A DNA stretch of 64,000 nt from Pseudoalteromonas piscicida (GTDB taxonomy: Bacteria > Pseudomonadota > Gammaproteobacteria > Enterobacterales > Alteromonadaceae). Below, one piece after another: positions 39,889 through 49,950 of the stretch. A model generated the notes under the pieces. It did not search any database and was not told the origin of the DNA. It saw only the letters and a program-made list of their open reading frames with translations. Both the position numbers and the translations under genes were made by a program. Numbering within the stretch: the first letter of the stretch is position 1; each line of letters starts with the position of its first letter. Location of the stretch: the NCBI RefSeq assembly GCF_000238315.3, contig NZ_CP011924.1:2801001-2865000 (forward strand), in the 5' to 3' direction.

Positions 39889-39911
39889 CCAGCTCATGCG
39901 GTTAGCGTTTT
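39885..39911 (+). terminator. Possible terminator at the PLP enzyme / csrD convergence
   Basis: CTAACC (39885-39890) and GGTTAG (39900-39905) form a short stem spanning the stop codon, followed by CGTTTTAG. Confidence 0.4.
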
Positions 39912-41496
39912 AGTGAATATCAGCGAGCTGTTGTAATGGTGCGGAGAAATAATGCCCTTGGGCCCCTTTCACTCCAAGCCCTTTGATGCAACTCAGTTCA
40001 GCAACGGTTTCAACCCCCACGGCATACACGGGAATACCCAAGCTTCTCGCTTGAGCGACTATTTGCTTTACTGTGCGTTTACGATATGCAGACTTTTCAA
40101 TGCCATGTACTAGCTCATAGCTAAGCTTGACAGCTTTTACCAACTCGGCAAGCGGTGAGCGCCCTAGCGTCAGAGCCTGCGTAACATTATCCAAATAAAT
40201 ATCGCATCCAAGTCGGTTCAACCTATCAAAAACTGCTAGCAAACGCTCTCCATGTTGATAGACCTCTTCTATGCTAAGTTCAAACCCAATTGCCGCACCA
40301 CTATGAGACGCAATGAGCTGCCCCTCTAGCCACTCAATAAACTGACTATCCACCCAACTCGAAATATGTAAGTTAATACTTACCTTACCAAAACTCCTTT
40401 CCTGCTCATAAACAGACAACACCTGCTTAACTATCGCTCTATCCAGAAACTGAAATTGCTCTGGAGTATAAAGGTGTTGCATCACCTGCTTGGCCGAAAT
40501 GCGCCCCATTTCTTTGTGAGTCACTCTCAGTAGCGCTTCGCTTACAATGACGTCTTCGGCTAAAAAGTCGAATAACGGCTGGAAGAATAAGGAAAACTGT
40601 CCGGCTTTCAGATAACTCAGCAAAGCTTCACCGTCTTCGTTAAGGCGTTTTGCCAATAACTCTGTAAGATGAACTAGATGAGTATGTTGCCACACTTGAT
40701 TTTGCGCAATTGAGAGCGCTGATTTTGCGCTTTGATAAACCTGTGTCTGTTGTTTATTTTCCTGATAAAAACACGCGCCAAGCTTCACTTTGCTGCGAGA
40801 TAAATCCCCCCGAAACTCTAGCAGTACTCGATAAACGATTTCGTGCATTTGCTTTGCCAAATCCATACCTTTAGTCGCCCCTATCTGCTTTACTGTCACG
40901 GCCAATGCCCCTGAAGTTAGATATTTAACTGCCACCGTCCCAAACTCTCCAACGCCTTTAACTAGCGCAAGCTGAAAATGTAACTGCAGATCAACTTCTT
41001 TAGGTGTACTGCACTGCCAATGGATTAACGCAAATAATGCATACTGCCCTTCAGAAGCAGGGGCTGGCAAAGCCACAGGCTTTTGCGCATTTGAGGTAGA
41101 CTCAGTCATACCGTATAAAAACCACCACCGATGTACGAATAATACGAGCCCAATCGACAACAAATTGAAAAATATCAATATATATCCATGACTTATCCAT
41201 ATGGATTCATGGTACAAGGTAACCGCTTGGTCATTGACAACAAATTGATGTTCTTCTGCATTCGCCACAGGTAACAACGAAAAACCATACTTCGTAGCTA
41301 TTTCACTTACTCCCGCAGCTAAAGCTTCCGGTGATAACTGAGAAATTTCAGCAGCCGCTTCTTCGCCTTGCGTGTGGACCTGAAGGTGCAGTAAATGATT
41401 AAGAAGGAAATTTAGACACAACAACACCGCCAAACTTACCGCGACTAGCTTTTTTTGATACTGACGACTAAATCCATCTAACAGCTGAACTGGCAT
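39910..41496 (-). CDS. csrD: CsrD/MshH-like degenerate GGDEF-EAL membrane regulator
   Basis: CsrD in E. coli directs RNase E decay of CsrB/CsrC small RNAs without c-di-GMP turnover. Here two transmembrane segments (about 20-40 and 100-120) frame a short periplasmic loop. A GGDEF-like domain without a GGDEF signature follows (about 145-290; ends KSALSIAQNQ), then an EAL-like domain to the C-terminus. EALLRV is kept, but the metal-binding DDFGTG is replaced by LDNVTQA, so catalysis is unlikely. ATG 41496 is chosen; a TTG at 41538 without a ribosome site adds 14 residues. Position between mreB and ssb supports the name. Confidence 0.85.
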   Translation of the reverse strand: MPVQLLDGFSRQYQKKLVAVSLAVLLCLNFLLNHLLHLQVHTQGEEAAAEISQLSPEALAAGVSEIATKYGFSLLPVANAEEHQFVVNDQAVTLYHESIWISHGYILIFFNLLSIGLVLFVHRWWFLYGMTESTSNAQKPVALPAPASEGQYALFALIHWQCSTPKEVDLQLHFQLALVKGVGEFGTVAVKYLTSGALAVTVKQIGATKGMDLAKQMHEIVYRVLLEFRGDLSRSKVKLGACFYQENKQQTQVYQSAKSALSIAQNQVWQHTHLVHLTELLAKRLNEDGEALLSYLKAGQFSLFFQPLFDFLAEDVIVSEALLRVTHKEMGRISAKQVMQHLYTPEQFQFLDRAIVKQVLSVYEQERSFGKVSINLHISSWVDSQFIEWLEGQLIASHSGAAIGFELSIEEVYQHGERLLAVFDRLNRLGCDIYLDNVTQALTLGRSPLAELVKAVKLSYELVHGIEKSAYRKRTVKQIVAQARSLGIPVYAVGVETVAELSCIKGLGVKGAQGHYFSAPLQQLADIH

Positions 41497-41641
41497 AATG
41501 TTTTGATTGGGTGGAAAGATAACTGAAGTGTTGTTCAAAATAGTGCAAAACTCAAGCGAGATGCGGCTTTTAATTGTGCAGAAAGGATAAGCAACTGAGC
41601 CAAAACTAGAAATGCGTTAAGTTTATTAATCGTACAAGATG

Positions 41642-41662
41642 GTAAGCTTTATCTAAGCTTAC
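41642..41662. repeat. Perfect hairpin upstream of the csrD-like gene
   Basis: GTAAGCTT (41642-41649) / AAGCTTAC (41655-41662) with a TATCT loop, in the 250-base gap between csrD and ssb. It could be part of a regulatory site or a second terminator for leftward ssb transcription; the sequence does not decide. Confidence 0.4.
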
Positions 41663-41702
41663 TTGTCACCATTTTCTTAGAGATATTTATACCGGTAAAA
41701 AA

Positions 41703-41733
41703 CAAAAACCCCAGCATGATGCTAGGGTTTTCG
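41703..41733 (-). terminator. Terminator of ssb
   Basis: AAAACCC-C-AGCAT / ATGCT-A-GGGTTTT stem with one mismatch and a one-base spacer, about 20-50 bases after the ssb stop. It ends in T residues in the leftward direction. Confidence 0.75.
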
Positions 41734-41751
41734 TAGATGCTATACCACCAT

Positions 41752-42405
41752 TTAGAACGGAATATCATCATCAAAGTCAATTGGTGGCTCCATAGGGTTT
41801 GAGCTGCCGCCTGATTGACCATTGTTTTGGTTCTGTTGTGGTGCAAAGCCGCCTTGAGACTGGCCACCAAATCCAGAAGACTGCTGAGAATTCTGTTGCG
41901 ATTGCTGTGGTGCGAATCCACCTTGCTGTTGGTTTGACTGGCTTTGCTGTGGCTGCGAATATTGCTGCTGAGGCGCTTGATTATAGCTTTGTTGGCCATA
42001 ATTATTTTGCTGCTGTTGACCACCTTGGTACTGGCCACCACCTTGACCCTGCTGCTCGCCACGACCACCTAGCATTTGCATTTGGCCACCCATGTCCACA
42101 ACGATTTCTGTTGTGTACTTTTCTTGACCGCTTTGATCTGTCCACTTACGAGTTTGTAGACGACCTTCAATGTACACCTGCGAGCCTTTTCTTAAATACT
42201 CACCCGCAACTTCCGCAAGTTTGCCAAACAACACCACACGGTGCCATTCTGTACGCTCTTGCAATTGACCGGTGTTTTTATCTTTCCAGCTATCCGTAGT
42301 TGCAATGCTGATGTTAGCCACGCCGTTACCGTTTGGCATATAGCGAACTTCAGGATCTTGGCCCAGATTACCTACCAAAATTACTTTATTAACACCACGT
42401 GCCAT
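41752..42405 (-). CDS. ssb: Single-stranded DNA-binding protein SSB
   Basis: Tetrameric ssDNA-binding protein for replication, recombination and repair. The OB fold occupies residues about 5-110 ([33 protein letters not shown]). A long Gln/Gly/Asn/Ser-rich linker follows with repeated GGFAPQQ blocks (about 118-203), and the acidic partner-binding tip ends DFDDDIPF. 217 residues, longer than the 178 of E. coli because of the linker. It lies 18 bases or so downstream of an MFS gene on the same strand rather than divergent from uvrA. Confidence 0.97.
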   Translation of the reverse strand: MARGVNKVILVGNLGQDPEVRYMPNGNGVANISIATTDSWKDKNTGQLQERTEWHRVVLFGKLAEVAGEYLRKGSQVYIEGRLQTRKWTDQSGQEKYTTEIVVDMGGQMQMLGGRGEQQGQGGGQYQGGQQQQNNYGQQSYNQAPQQQYSQPQQSQSNQQQGGFAPQQSQQNSQQSSGFGGQSQGGFAPQQNQNNGQSGGSSNPMEPPIDFDDDIPF

Positions 42406-42422
42406 GGCATTGTCTCCTCACA

Positions 42423-43790
42423 CTATGACAAGCCCAACACTTGCTTGGCTTGCTTCAAATCAAAAATTTTATCATCTACTTTTAGGTAGCTACGATTCTC
42501 ATCTCTTACTACCGTGGCCTCAAGTACCCCAGGTAATGAAACCAATTGATCTGCCAATTCCGTCGCTTGTTGCTCATTTTCTACAGCAGAAACTAAGCTG
42601 ATCGCTTTGCTCTTAGGTGGTACTTGCATACCCCATGCGATAACAAACCATATTACCCCAATAATGGCCGTTGCGGCAAATATCGTATCGACCGCAAAAT
42701 TTTGTGCCAAAATACCACCCAAAGCACCGCCTATAAATGCACCAAGAAACTGGCCAGATGAAAACACTCCCATCGCCGATCCCTTTTGGTTTGCTGGAGC
42801 TATGCGAGAAACCAACGCAGGCATAGTTGCTTCGAGAAAATTAAAGGCAATAAAATAGACCAGCATTGCACCTGCGATCACCCAGAGCGAATCTACAAAG
42901 CAATACAAAGTAATTGAGCTTACCACTAGCATTGCAATAGACAGCAAGAATGTCTGCTTTTCTTTTTGTTTGCGGATCGCCACTATCATCATCGGTGCCA
43001 TCAAAATAAAGGCGAGTAAAAATACCGGAATATAGAGTTGCCAGTGCCTGTCAGCAGCAAGACCATCACGGATCAACTGACCTGGCAAGGCTACAAAAAT
43101 TGTAGTCAGCGTCAAATGCAATAGCAACACCCCAAGATCAAGCCTCAGTAACTGTGGGTTTTGCACCAAGCGACGAATATCTGCAAAACTTGCAATTGTG
43201 TCACCTTTTGGGGCTTTATTTACCGCATTTGGCACCATAAAGGTAATGATAGCGATACCTACAATTGCCAATACCGCCGTCAGCCAGAAGATCCCTGCGA
43301 TACCAAAAGACGCCGCAATCATTGGTCCTAATAACATGGCTACAGCAAAGCTCATACCAATGCACATGCCAATGACCGCCATTACCTTGGAACGCTGCTC
43401 GTCACGGCTCAAATCCGCAGCAAGCGCAAGTAAAGCACTTGCAATCGCGCCCATGCCCTGTAGGGCTCTACCAAATGTCACCCAATAGATTGAATCCGCT
43501 AATGCTGCGATAACAGATCCTAATGCAAATACCAACAACCCACCAATGATGATTGGCTTACGGCCAAACTTATCAGACAACCAACCCATAGGTATCTGCA
43601 GTACAGCTTGAGTCAAACCATAAGCACCAATAGCCAAACCAATCCACAGTGGCGAGACATCCTGTAAAGACTGGCCGTAAACAGCTAACACTGGCATCAG
43701 CATGAACAAACCAAGCATGCGGAAAGCGAAAACGCCAGCAAGAGAAATCGCGGCGCGCTTTTCAGTTGGATTTAAAGAGTCATTAGACAT
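42423..43790 (-). CDS. MFS transporter with C-terminal YAM domain (YajR-like)
   Basis: Major-facilitator exporter with 12 predicted helices. The motif A loop between helices 2 and 3 reads GWLSDKFGRKP. After helix 12 a small ferredoxin-like domain of about 65 residues (SLVSAVENEQQATELADQLVSLPGVLEATVV...KQVLGLS) matches the YAM domain of E. coli YajR. Substrate unknown; a drug or metabolite proton antiporter is the family expectation. The start at 43790 (MSNDSLNPTEKR) is preferred to a longer frame from 43835. About 455 residues. It may be co-transcribed with ssb. Confidence 0.88.
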   Translation of the reverse strand: MSNDSLNPTEKRAAISLAGVFAFRMLGLFMLMPVLAVYGQSLQDVSPLWIGLAIGAYGLTQAVLQIPMGWLSDKFGRKPIIIGGLLVFALGSVIAALADSIYWVTFGRALQGMGAIASALLALAADLSRDEQRSKVMAVIGMCIGMSFAVAMLLGPMIAASFGIAGIFWLTAVLAIVGIAIITFMVPNAVNKAPKGDTIASFADIRRLVQNPQLLRLDLGVLLLHLTLTTIFVALPGQLIRDGLAADRHWQLYIPVFLLAFILMAPMMIVAIRKQKEKQTFLLSIAMLVVSSITLYCFVDSLWVIAGAMLVYFIAFNFLEATMPALVSRIAPANQKGSAMGVFSSGQFLGAFIGGALGGILAQNFAVDTIFAATAIIGVIWFVIAWGMQVPPKSKAISLVSAVENEQQATELADQLVSLPGVLEATVVRDENRSYLKVDDKIFDLKQAKQVLGLS

Positions 43791-43929
43791 AAGGCGGTAT
43801 TCATCACTATCGAAAATCACGCGCAAGTTTAACAAACTCTTTTCTTAACTTACACTAGCGCGAACGGATCTTTGCAATGCGATTGTTACCATCATAAATT
43901 TGAGCGATTTACTTCGAAAGAAAAAAGCG

Positions 43930-44682
43930 CTAGTTGACGCCGTACTTGGCCGTGATCTGATCTAATTTTCCGCTACGTTTAACCCGTTCAAATGCTTGAC
44001 TTAAACGCTGCAAACGCTCGCTCGAGGTGCGTGCCTTGCTAAAGGCAAAATATACTGGGTTTTCGTTAATAACCAACGGGCTAATTGCAAACTTTTCAAA
44101 ATCAGGGTTATTTTTACTTTGATACAGGATGTTGAATTTTTCTTCTAAAAACCCTGCGATCCGTCCTTTTTTGAGCAAATTCAATTTTACCTGATTGTCG
44201 GGTACATAAATAAATTGCGTTTCACTGTCGGTACGACGCGCAAGGCGAGCTGTAAATGCCTCACCGTAATAAGCATTACGCTGAATAGCGATTGGCTTTG
44301 ACAGATGGAATAACGACTCAAGTGAGTCAAGCTGGTGAGGTTCGCCTGAGTTCATTGCAAAAACAATGGTTTCCATGCGTTGGGGACCAATAAAATACGC
44401 AAACTGTTCACGTACTGGTGTTTTTGTAACGCTCAAAATAAGATCGATATCACCTTCCTCTAAAAGCTTCAGCGCCCGACCCCAAGGAATACTTACGAAA
44501 CGATAGCTACACCCCGCTTCATCTAACAAGGCTTTAGCGAAATCAACGTCCATACCGTGCCAAACAAGGTCGTCATTTAACTTAGACTGCGCCGCATAAT
44601 TCTCAAACCGCACTACCAGCTCACAGGCGAAGACATTTTGGCAAAGCAGCGCCAAAAGCAATAAAAGTCGATACAAAATCAA
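43930..44682 (-). CDS. Orphan periplasmic solute-binding protein (SBP family 3)
   Basis: Secreted protein of 250 residues with signal peptide residues 1-19 (ILYRLLLLLALLCQNVFA). The two-lobed amino-acid-binding fold is suggested by GMDVDFAKALLDEAGCSYRFVSIPWGRALKLLEEGDIDLILSVTKTP and ERLQRLSQAFERVKRSGKLDQITAKYG. No ABC permease or ATPase is adjacent, so it may act as a sensor or work with a distant transporter, as many orphan family-3 proteins in Alteromonadales do. The start codon is TTG, either 44682 or 44676; GGGA is upstream of both. Confidence 0.82.
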   Translation of the reverse strand: MILYRLLLLLALLCQNVFACELVVRFENYAAQSKLNDDLVWHGMDVDFAKALLDEAGCSYRFVSIPWGRALKLLEEGDIDLILSVTKTPVREQFAYFIGPQRMETIVFAMNSGEPHQLDSLESLFHLSKPIAIQRNAYYGEAFTARLARRTDSETQFIYVPDNQVKLNLLKKGRIAGFLEEKFNILYQSKNNPDFEKFAISPLVINENPVYFAFSKARTSSERLQRLSQAFERVKRSGKLDQITAKYGVN

Positions 44683-44856
44683 TATCCCAAGTTGATCGGT
44701 TTAATAAGTTTAGTTCGTTTAGCAGAGATAACTTAATTTTGTATTCGGGATGCGGTAATCTGTTCACTTCACATCATGCTTTGACTGATCCAGATTTCAA
44801 TTTAGTGGATTAGTATCGCGTACTCAGTACAGCGCACGAAAAAACACAAGGGTCGT

Positions 44857-47679
44857 ATGGATAAAATAGAAGTTAGGGGTGCCCGCACCCACAATTTAAA
44901 AGACATTTCACTCACCATTCCAAGAGACAAATTGATAGTGATCACGGGTCTTTCTGGTTCAGGGAAGTCGTCTTTAGCATTTGACACCTTATACGCAGAA
45001 GGCCAGCGTCGTTATGTTGAGTCTTTATCTGCGTACGCGAGGCAATTTTTATCGCTGATGGAAAAACCAGATGTGGATCACATTGAGGGCTTGTCTCCCG
45101 CGATTTCCATTGAGCAGAAGTCGACTTCTCACAATCCACGTTCAACCGTGGGCACCATTACCGAAATATACGACTATTTAAGATTACTCTTTGCCCGAGT
45201 GGGTGAACCGAGATGCCCTACCCATGATTTACCGTTAGCCGCACAAACTATCAGTCAAATGGTTGATACTGTATTGGCACTACCTGAGGGTAGCAAACTC
45301 ATGCTACTTGCACCGGTGGTGAAAAACCGTAAAGGTGAGCACGTAAAACTGTTAGAAGAGCTTGCGAGCCAAGGTTTTATTCGTGCACGTATTGATGGCG
45401 AGGTATGCGATCTCTCAGATCCACCGACACTAGAGTTACAGAAAAAACATACCATAGAAGTTGTGGTGGACCGTTTCAAAGTCAAAGCAGGGCTTGAGCA
45501 ACGGTTAGCCGAATCTTTTGAAACCGCGCTTGATTTGGCTGATGGCATTGCGCAAATCGCCTATATGGATGATAGTGAAGCAGACGAACTGATCTTCTCG
45601 GCCAATTTTGCCTGTCCAACTTGTGGCTATGCCATGAGCGAACTTGAACCAAGATTGTTTTCTTTCAATAACCCAGCAGGTGCCTGCCAAAGCTGTGATG
45701 GCTTGGGGGTAAAGCAGTATTTTGATCCCAAACGTGTAGTGCAAAACCCAGAACTAAGCTTATCTGGCGGTGCAATCAAAGGGTGGGATAAACGCAGTTT
45801 TTACTATTTTCAGATGCTAAGCTCAGTTGCCGAGCAATATGGATTTGACTTAGAAACGCCATTTCAGGATCTGCCGAGTAAATTTCAAAAAGTGGTATTA
45901 GAAGGCTCAGGCAAAACTAAAATCGCGTTTAAGTATCGTAATGACAGAGGCGATCTTATCACCCGCAATCACGAGTTTGAAGGCGTGTTAAACAATATGA
46001 ATCGCCGTTATCGGGAAACGGAGTCCAGTTCAGTAAGAGAAGAGCTCGCCAAATATCAAACCAGCCAAGCGTGTCCAAGTTGCCATGGCTCACGCCTGCG
46101 CGAAGAAGCTCGCCATGTGTTTATCGGCTCAACCAACCTGCCAACTGTAACAACGATGAGTATCGGCGAAGCCAGTCAATTTTTTATCGACTTAGCACTC
46201 ACAGGCCAAAAAGCACAAATTGCGGACAAAATACTCAAAGAGATCCGCGACCGTTTATCTTTCTTGATCAATGTAGGCCTAAATTACCTCTCTTTGGAGC
46301 GTAGTGCTGATACTTTATCTGGCGGTGAAGCTCAGCGGATCCGTCTTGCAAGCCAAATTGGCGCTGGTCTCGTGGGGGTAATGTACGTACTAGATGAGCC
46401 TTCAATTGGTCTACATCAGCGCGATAACGATCGTTTACTTAAAACACTCACGCACCTAAGAGATCTTGGCAACACCGTGATTGTGGTAGAGCACGACGAA
46501 GATGCTATTCGCGCAGCCGATCACATCATCGATATCGGTCCAGGCGCCGGTGTACACGGCGGCTATGTCGTCGCTGAGGGAACTCGCGATGAGATAATGC
46601 AAAGTAAAGACTCATTAACGGGTCAATATCTCAGTGGCGAGAAATGTATTGAAGTTCCAGCGCAACGCCATCAATGTGATGACAAATGGCTTGAGCTTAA
46701 AGGCGCAACGGGCAACAACCTAAAAAGTGTCGACTTAAAAGTGCCTGTTGGGCTCATGACCTGCGTAACTGGGGTATCTGGTTCGGGTAAATCTACCCTC
46801 ATTAATGACACGCTATTCAAACTTGCCCACCAGGAATTAAACGGTGCAACAACGCAAGAAGCTGCACCATATGAATCAGTTCATGGGCTAGATCACTTCG
46901 ATAAAGTTATCGATATTGATCAAAGTCCTATCGGTCGCACACCACGTTCAAACCCAGCAACTTATACAGGGATCTTTACTGCTATCCGTGAACTATTTGC
47001 GGGGACGCAAGAATCGCGTTCACGCGGTTATAAGGTTGGCCGCTTTAGTTTTAATGTTAAAGGCGGTCGCTGTGAAGCCTGTCAAGGCGATGGCGTTATC
47101 AAGGTAGAAATGCACTTCCTGCCGGATGTCTACGTTCCTTGTGATGTCTGTACCGGTAAGCGCTATAACCGTGAAACACTAGAAGTGCTGTACAAAGGTA
47201 AAAATATCCACGAAGTGTTGGAAATGACCGTTGAGGACGCTAGAGAATTTTTTGATAAAATTCCCGCAATCAATCGCAAACTACAAACTTTAATGGACGT
47301 TGGCCTTTCATACATACGCCTAGGGCAAGCAGCCACGACGTTATCCGGTGGTGAAGCGCAGCGTGTTAAGCTCGCTCGTGAACTATCAAAACGAGATACT
47401 GGCAAAACGCTCTACATTCTGGATGAGCCGACCACAGGTCTGCACTTCCATGATATTCAACAGCTACTCGCCGTACTGCATCGTCTGCGCGATCATGGTA
47501 ATACGGTATTAGTTATCGAGCATAACCTGGATGTTATCAAAACCGCGGATTGGATCGTGGACTTAGGTCCAGAGGGGGGAGCTGGAGGAGGTCAAATACT
47601 CGTCTCAGGTACACCTGAAACGGTGGCTAACTTTGCGGCTTCGCATACAGGTAAGTACCTTAAGCCTTTATTGTCTTAA
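44857..47679 (+). CDS. uvrA: Excinuclease ABC subunit A
   Basis: Damage-recognition ATPase of nucleotide excision repair, acting with UvrB. Two ABC modules are present: Walker A GLSGSGKS at residues 31-38 and GVSGSGKS near 640. Signature motifs include [12 protein letters not shown] and [12 protein letters not shown]. Zinc modules are marked by [30 protein letters not shown] and [16 protein letters not shown]. 940 residues, identical in length to E. coli. I found no canonical LexA box upstream. Confidence 0.99.
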   Translation: MDKIEVRGARTHNLKDISLTIPRDKLIVITGLSGSGKSSLAFDTLYAEGQRRYVESLSAYARQFLSLMEKPDVDHIEGLSPAISIEQKSTSHNPRSTVGTITEIYDYLRLLFARVGEPRCPTHDLPLAAQTISQMVDTVLALPEGSKLMLLAPVVKNRKGEHVKLLEELASQGFIRARIDGEVCDLSDPPTLELQKKHTIEVVVDRFKVKAGLEQRLAESFETALDLADGIAQIAYMDDSEADELIFSANFACPTCGYAMSELEPRLFSFNNPAGACQSCDGLGVKQYFDPKRVVQNPELSLSGGAIKGWDKRSFYYFQMLSSVAEQYGFDLETPFQDLPSKFQKVVLEGSGKTKIAFKYRNDRGDLITRNHEFEGVLNNMNRRYRETESSSVREELAKYQTSQACPSCHGSRLREEARHVFIGSTNLPTVTTMSIGEASQFFIDLALTGQKAQIADKILKEIRDRLSFLINVGLNYLSLERSADTLSGGEAQRIRLASQIGAGLVGVMYVLDEPSIGLHQRDNDRLLKTLTHLRDLGNTVIVVEHDEDAIRAADHIIDIGPGAGVHGGYVVAEGTRDEIMQSKDSLTGQYLSGEKCIEVPAQRHQCDDKWLELKGATGNNLKSVDLKVPVGLMTCVTGVSGSGKSTLINDTLFKLAHQELNGATTQEAAPYESVHGLDHFDKVIDIDQSPIGRTPRSNPATYTGIFTAIRELFAGTQESRSRGYKVGRFSFNVKGGRCEACQGDGVIKVEMHFLPDVYVPCDVCTGKRYNRETLEVLYKGKNIHEVLEMTVEDAREFFDKIPAINRKLQTLMDVGLSYIRLGQAATTLSGGEAQRVKLARELSKRDTGKTLYILDEPTTGLHFHDIQQLLAVLHRLRDHGNTVLVIEHNLDVIKTADWIVDLGPEGGAGGGQILVSGTPETVANFAASHTGKYLKPLLS

Positions 47680-47729
47680 TTTCTAAAAGTCTCTATTATT
47701 GGTGCATAATAATTACAAATTCATTTATT

Positions 47730-48824
47730 ATGCATCAACTTCTCGCACCAAAAAACTTAACCGCGTACCTAGCAAGACTGCGCTTTTCCATCGGCCAATT
47801 TTGGCAAAGTCTAACGCTGGCTCAACGTTATTATTTAATCAGTTTTATCATTTTTATGTTCAGCTTGAGTGAAACTGAAGATAATAATTTCATCGGCTTT
47901 TTGATCTTAATAACCACAGTAACGGCGCTATGTTATGAATTCTGGCCGAGGATCATGACCTTTTGGGAAAGTGTGCCTGGCAAAGCACTAATACTGTTAT
48001 TTTACGCCTTTATCGCGAACTTTGTGTTGGTTCAAGCTGATGGTCGTATTAATGATTTAACTGGCGTCAGCACAGATAATTTCCCTTACACACATAATTT
48101 GAGTGTGTTGCTGTCGTTACCTACTTGGTTCTTTATTACCAGTACCTTCTTGTTAATTCTCGCGCAGCTCTTTATGACCTGCTATGTCGTTGTGCTTTTC
48201 CTACTTAAGCCATTGCGTATAAAGCCTTTTTGGCACCAGAATCACTATCGCTACCCGGCAACAACAGCAATCATCAGGCTGATCATGTGTTTTGTTTTAT
48301 TAGCTTTTTTGGTGCTTGGCATCGCTAAATCAGGTGCTTCAACCGCATTTACTGAGTTTTCTTCTGATTTCAAAATAGATGAGGACGGAATTTCTTTCCA
48401 AGCCAACGCGAAAGAATCACGCACCTCTGACTCCACAGAAGAAAACGAAGGAGCATCGGAAACTCAACCACAACAGGCCAACATGAGTAGCGATACTCCA
48501 CAACAAGATGAAGCACAGCCCACGGAAGATGAGCCGGAGTCGTTAACGGTATCTATTAATAACGATCCCAACCCGGATTTGCACGAGCAAGGTAAAAACT
48601 ATAACGATGTGCTTAATCAAATACTGGCTTACTTTATCTTTCGCTTTGAGTCTGACGGAAACTCACGCTGTGAACATAGCGAAGGCAGTAATATTGTTGA
48701 ATTAAACGATTATGAGATCTTAGAGATCATGCCGGATAACGCCGCGGAATACGGCTACACCTATACAGTAAAGCCTTGTATTTCAGCGGCAATTGGCCAT
48801 CAGTTTAAGCCGCAGCAACCATAA
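47730..48824 (+). CDS. Unrecognised multipass membrane protein with acidic tail
   Basis: I do not recognise a family. The 364-residue protein has an amphipathic start, then four to five hydrophobic segments (about 30-48, 50-70, 84-105, 135-160 and 185-205). A hydrophilic C-terminal half follows, with a low-complexity Glu/Gln/Ser/Thr/Pro stretch (about 225-275) and a possible small globular end (NYNDVLNQILAYFIFRFESDG...YTYTVKPC) containing two cysteines. It follows uvrA by 50 bases on the same strand and its end overlaps the convergent thioesterase by 20 bases. Confidence 0.7.
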   Translation: MHQLLAPKNLTAYLARLRFSIGQFWQSLTLAQRYYLISFIIFMFSLSETEDNNFIGFLILITTVTALCYEFWPRIMTFWESVPGKALILLFYAFIANFVLVQADGRINDLTGVSTDNFPYTHNLSVLLSLPTWFFITSTFLLILAQLFMTCYVVVLFLLKPLRIKPFWHQNHYRYPATTAIIRLIMCFVLLAFLVLGIAKSGASTAFTEFSSDFKIDEDGISFQANAKESRTSDSTEENEGASETQPQQANMSSDTPQQDEAQPTEDEPESLTVSINNDPNPDLHEQGKNYNDVLNQILAYFIFRFESDGNSRCEHSEGSNIVELNDYEILEIMPDNAAEYGYTYTVKPCISAAIGHQFKPQQP

Positions 48825-49203
48825 AAGTACCTAGCGCATCGCGCTCTTGCTGACTCAGCGGTTGGGATTGCTTAACCGCAAAGTCATATCGCACCATAAT
48901 GGTTTTACCTTCAGCACAGCATTCTCCATGCTGCCAAGCCTGCTGCAAAATCACAAATGAGCTGTTGCCGATATGTTCAACAGCCGTTTTTATTTCGACT
49001 TCCTGACCATAAAATAGCTCCCCTTTAAAAGTAACTTCGACTTTAGCAACAATCAATTTCCACTCTTTTGGATTTAAATCTGGTGTAAATATTTTGAAAA
49101 TAGGTGTGCGCGCGGCTTCAAACCACACAGGGAGTACGGTATTGTTGATATGTCCAAGCACGTCTGTTTCACAAAAACGCGGCATAAGCTTTTCAGACAG
49201 CAT
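48805..49203 (-). CDS. Acyl-CoA thioesterase of the hot-dog 4HBT family
   Basis: YbgC/FadM-like thioesterase. The motif RFCETDVLGHINNTVLPVWFEAART contains the catalytic Asp in the DxxGHxNN pattern. 132 residues, the family size. Substrate is unknown; long-chain or phenylacetyl-type acyl-CoA hydrolysis is the family range. It is divergent from the 2OG oxygenase with about 30 bases between starts, and overlaps the membrane-protein gene at its 3' end. Confidence 0.88.
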   Translation of the reverse strand: MLSEKLMPRFCETDVLGHINNTVLPVWFEAARTPIFKIFTPDLNPKEWKLIVAKVEVTFKGELFYGQEVEIKTAVEHIGNSSFVILQQAWQHGECCAEGKTIMVRYDFAVKQSQPLSQQERDALGTFMVAAA

Positions 49204-49232
49204 AATAACTCCAATAAAAACTAGGGAAAAAC

Positions 49233-49934
49233 ATGAGTGATTTTATTCGCGTTTACGATAACGCACTCAGTTCAGACTTTTGCGATGAATTCGTAAAGAC
49301 CTTCGATCAAAGCCCACATTTAAAACAGGGGACTACGTCTGGTGGTGTCGACTTGAGTAAAAAAGTCAGTCACGACCTTTATTTAAATTCCTATCCTGAC
49401 TATGCCAAACAGTTGCAACACATTCAACAGGTTACGGCAAAGCACTTATTTGAATACCTTGAAGAACATTTCTTTATGATCATCGGTGCATTTGGACTTA
49501 AAGTGTATCACCCCAAAACAGGTGAGCCTGTCGACCTCACTGTGGATAACTTTGAAGAAGTCGGCAAGCCACAACTCCCGGTCCTTGCTCAACAGCTGTT
49601 TCGTTTGGGTGCTATCCAAGCTCAACGCTATCAAATAAATAAAGGCGGCTACCCCTACTGGCACAGCGAAGTCTACCCTCAACATGACCATAATGAAGCC
49701 TTACACCGAGTGCTGTTATTTATGTTCTACCTTAACGATGTCGAGAAAGGTGGCGAGACCGAGTTTTATTATCAAAAGCGTAAAATTGCCCCAGTAAAAG
49801 GCTCTATGGTGATAGCACCAGGATATTTTACACATACACATAGAGGTAATATTCCGGTTTCTAACGATAAGTATATACTCACTTCGTGGGTGTTATTTAA
49901 TAGAGCAGAGCAACTCTATGGTACACCCAAATAA
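49233..49934 (+). CDS. 2-oxoglutarate/Fe(II) oxygenase, prolyl-4-hydroxylase type
   Basis: Double-stranded beta-helix dioxygenase domain, residues about 125-230. Iron ligands appear as H-x-E in WHSEVYPQ and the distal His in FTHTHRG, with Lys in NDKYILTSW for 2-oxoglutarate. The second ligand is Glu where most prolyl hydroxylases have Asp. 233 residues; the N-terminal 120 residues (FIRVYDNALSSDFCDEFVKTFD) look like the family's support helices. Target unknown. GGGAAAAAC precedes the ATG. Confidence 0.85.
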   Translation: MSDFIRVYDNALSSDFCDEFVKTFDQSPHLKQGTTSGGVDLSKKVSHDLYLNSYPDYAKQLQHIQQVTAKHLFEYLEEHFFMIIGAFGLKVYHPKTGEPVDLTVDNFEEVGKPQLPVLAQQLFRLGAIQAQRYQINKGGYPYWHSEVYPQHDHNEALHRVLLFMFYLNDVEKGGETEFYYQKRKIAPVKGSMVIAPGYFTHTHRGNIPVSNDKYILTSWVLFNRAEQLYGTPK

Positions 49935-49950
49935 GCTACCTCTACACTTC

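Noticed and set aside
41649..42068. Leftward 139-codon frame inside ssb
   Set aside because: It is an alternative frame of the Gln-rich ssb linker; the serine/asparagine-rich product reflects CAG/CAA repeats read out of frame.
44683..44856. LexA (SOS) box upstream of uvrA
   Set aside because: CTGT near 44759 and ACAG near 44828 are not spaced as CTGT-N8-ACAG, and no other pair fits. SOS control of uvrA is common in relatives but is not shown by this sequence.
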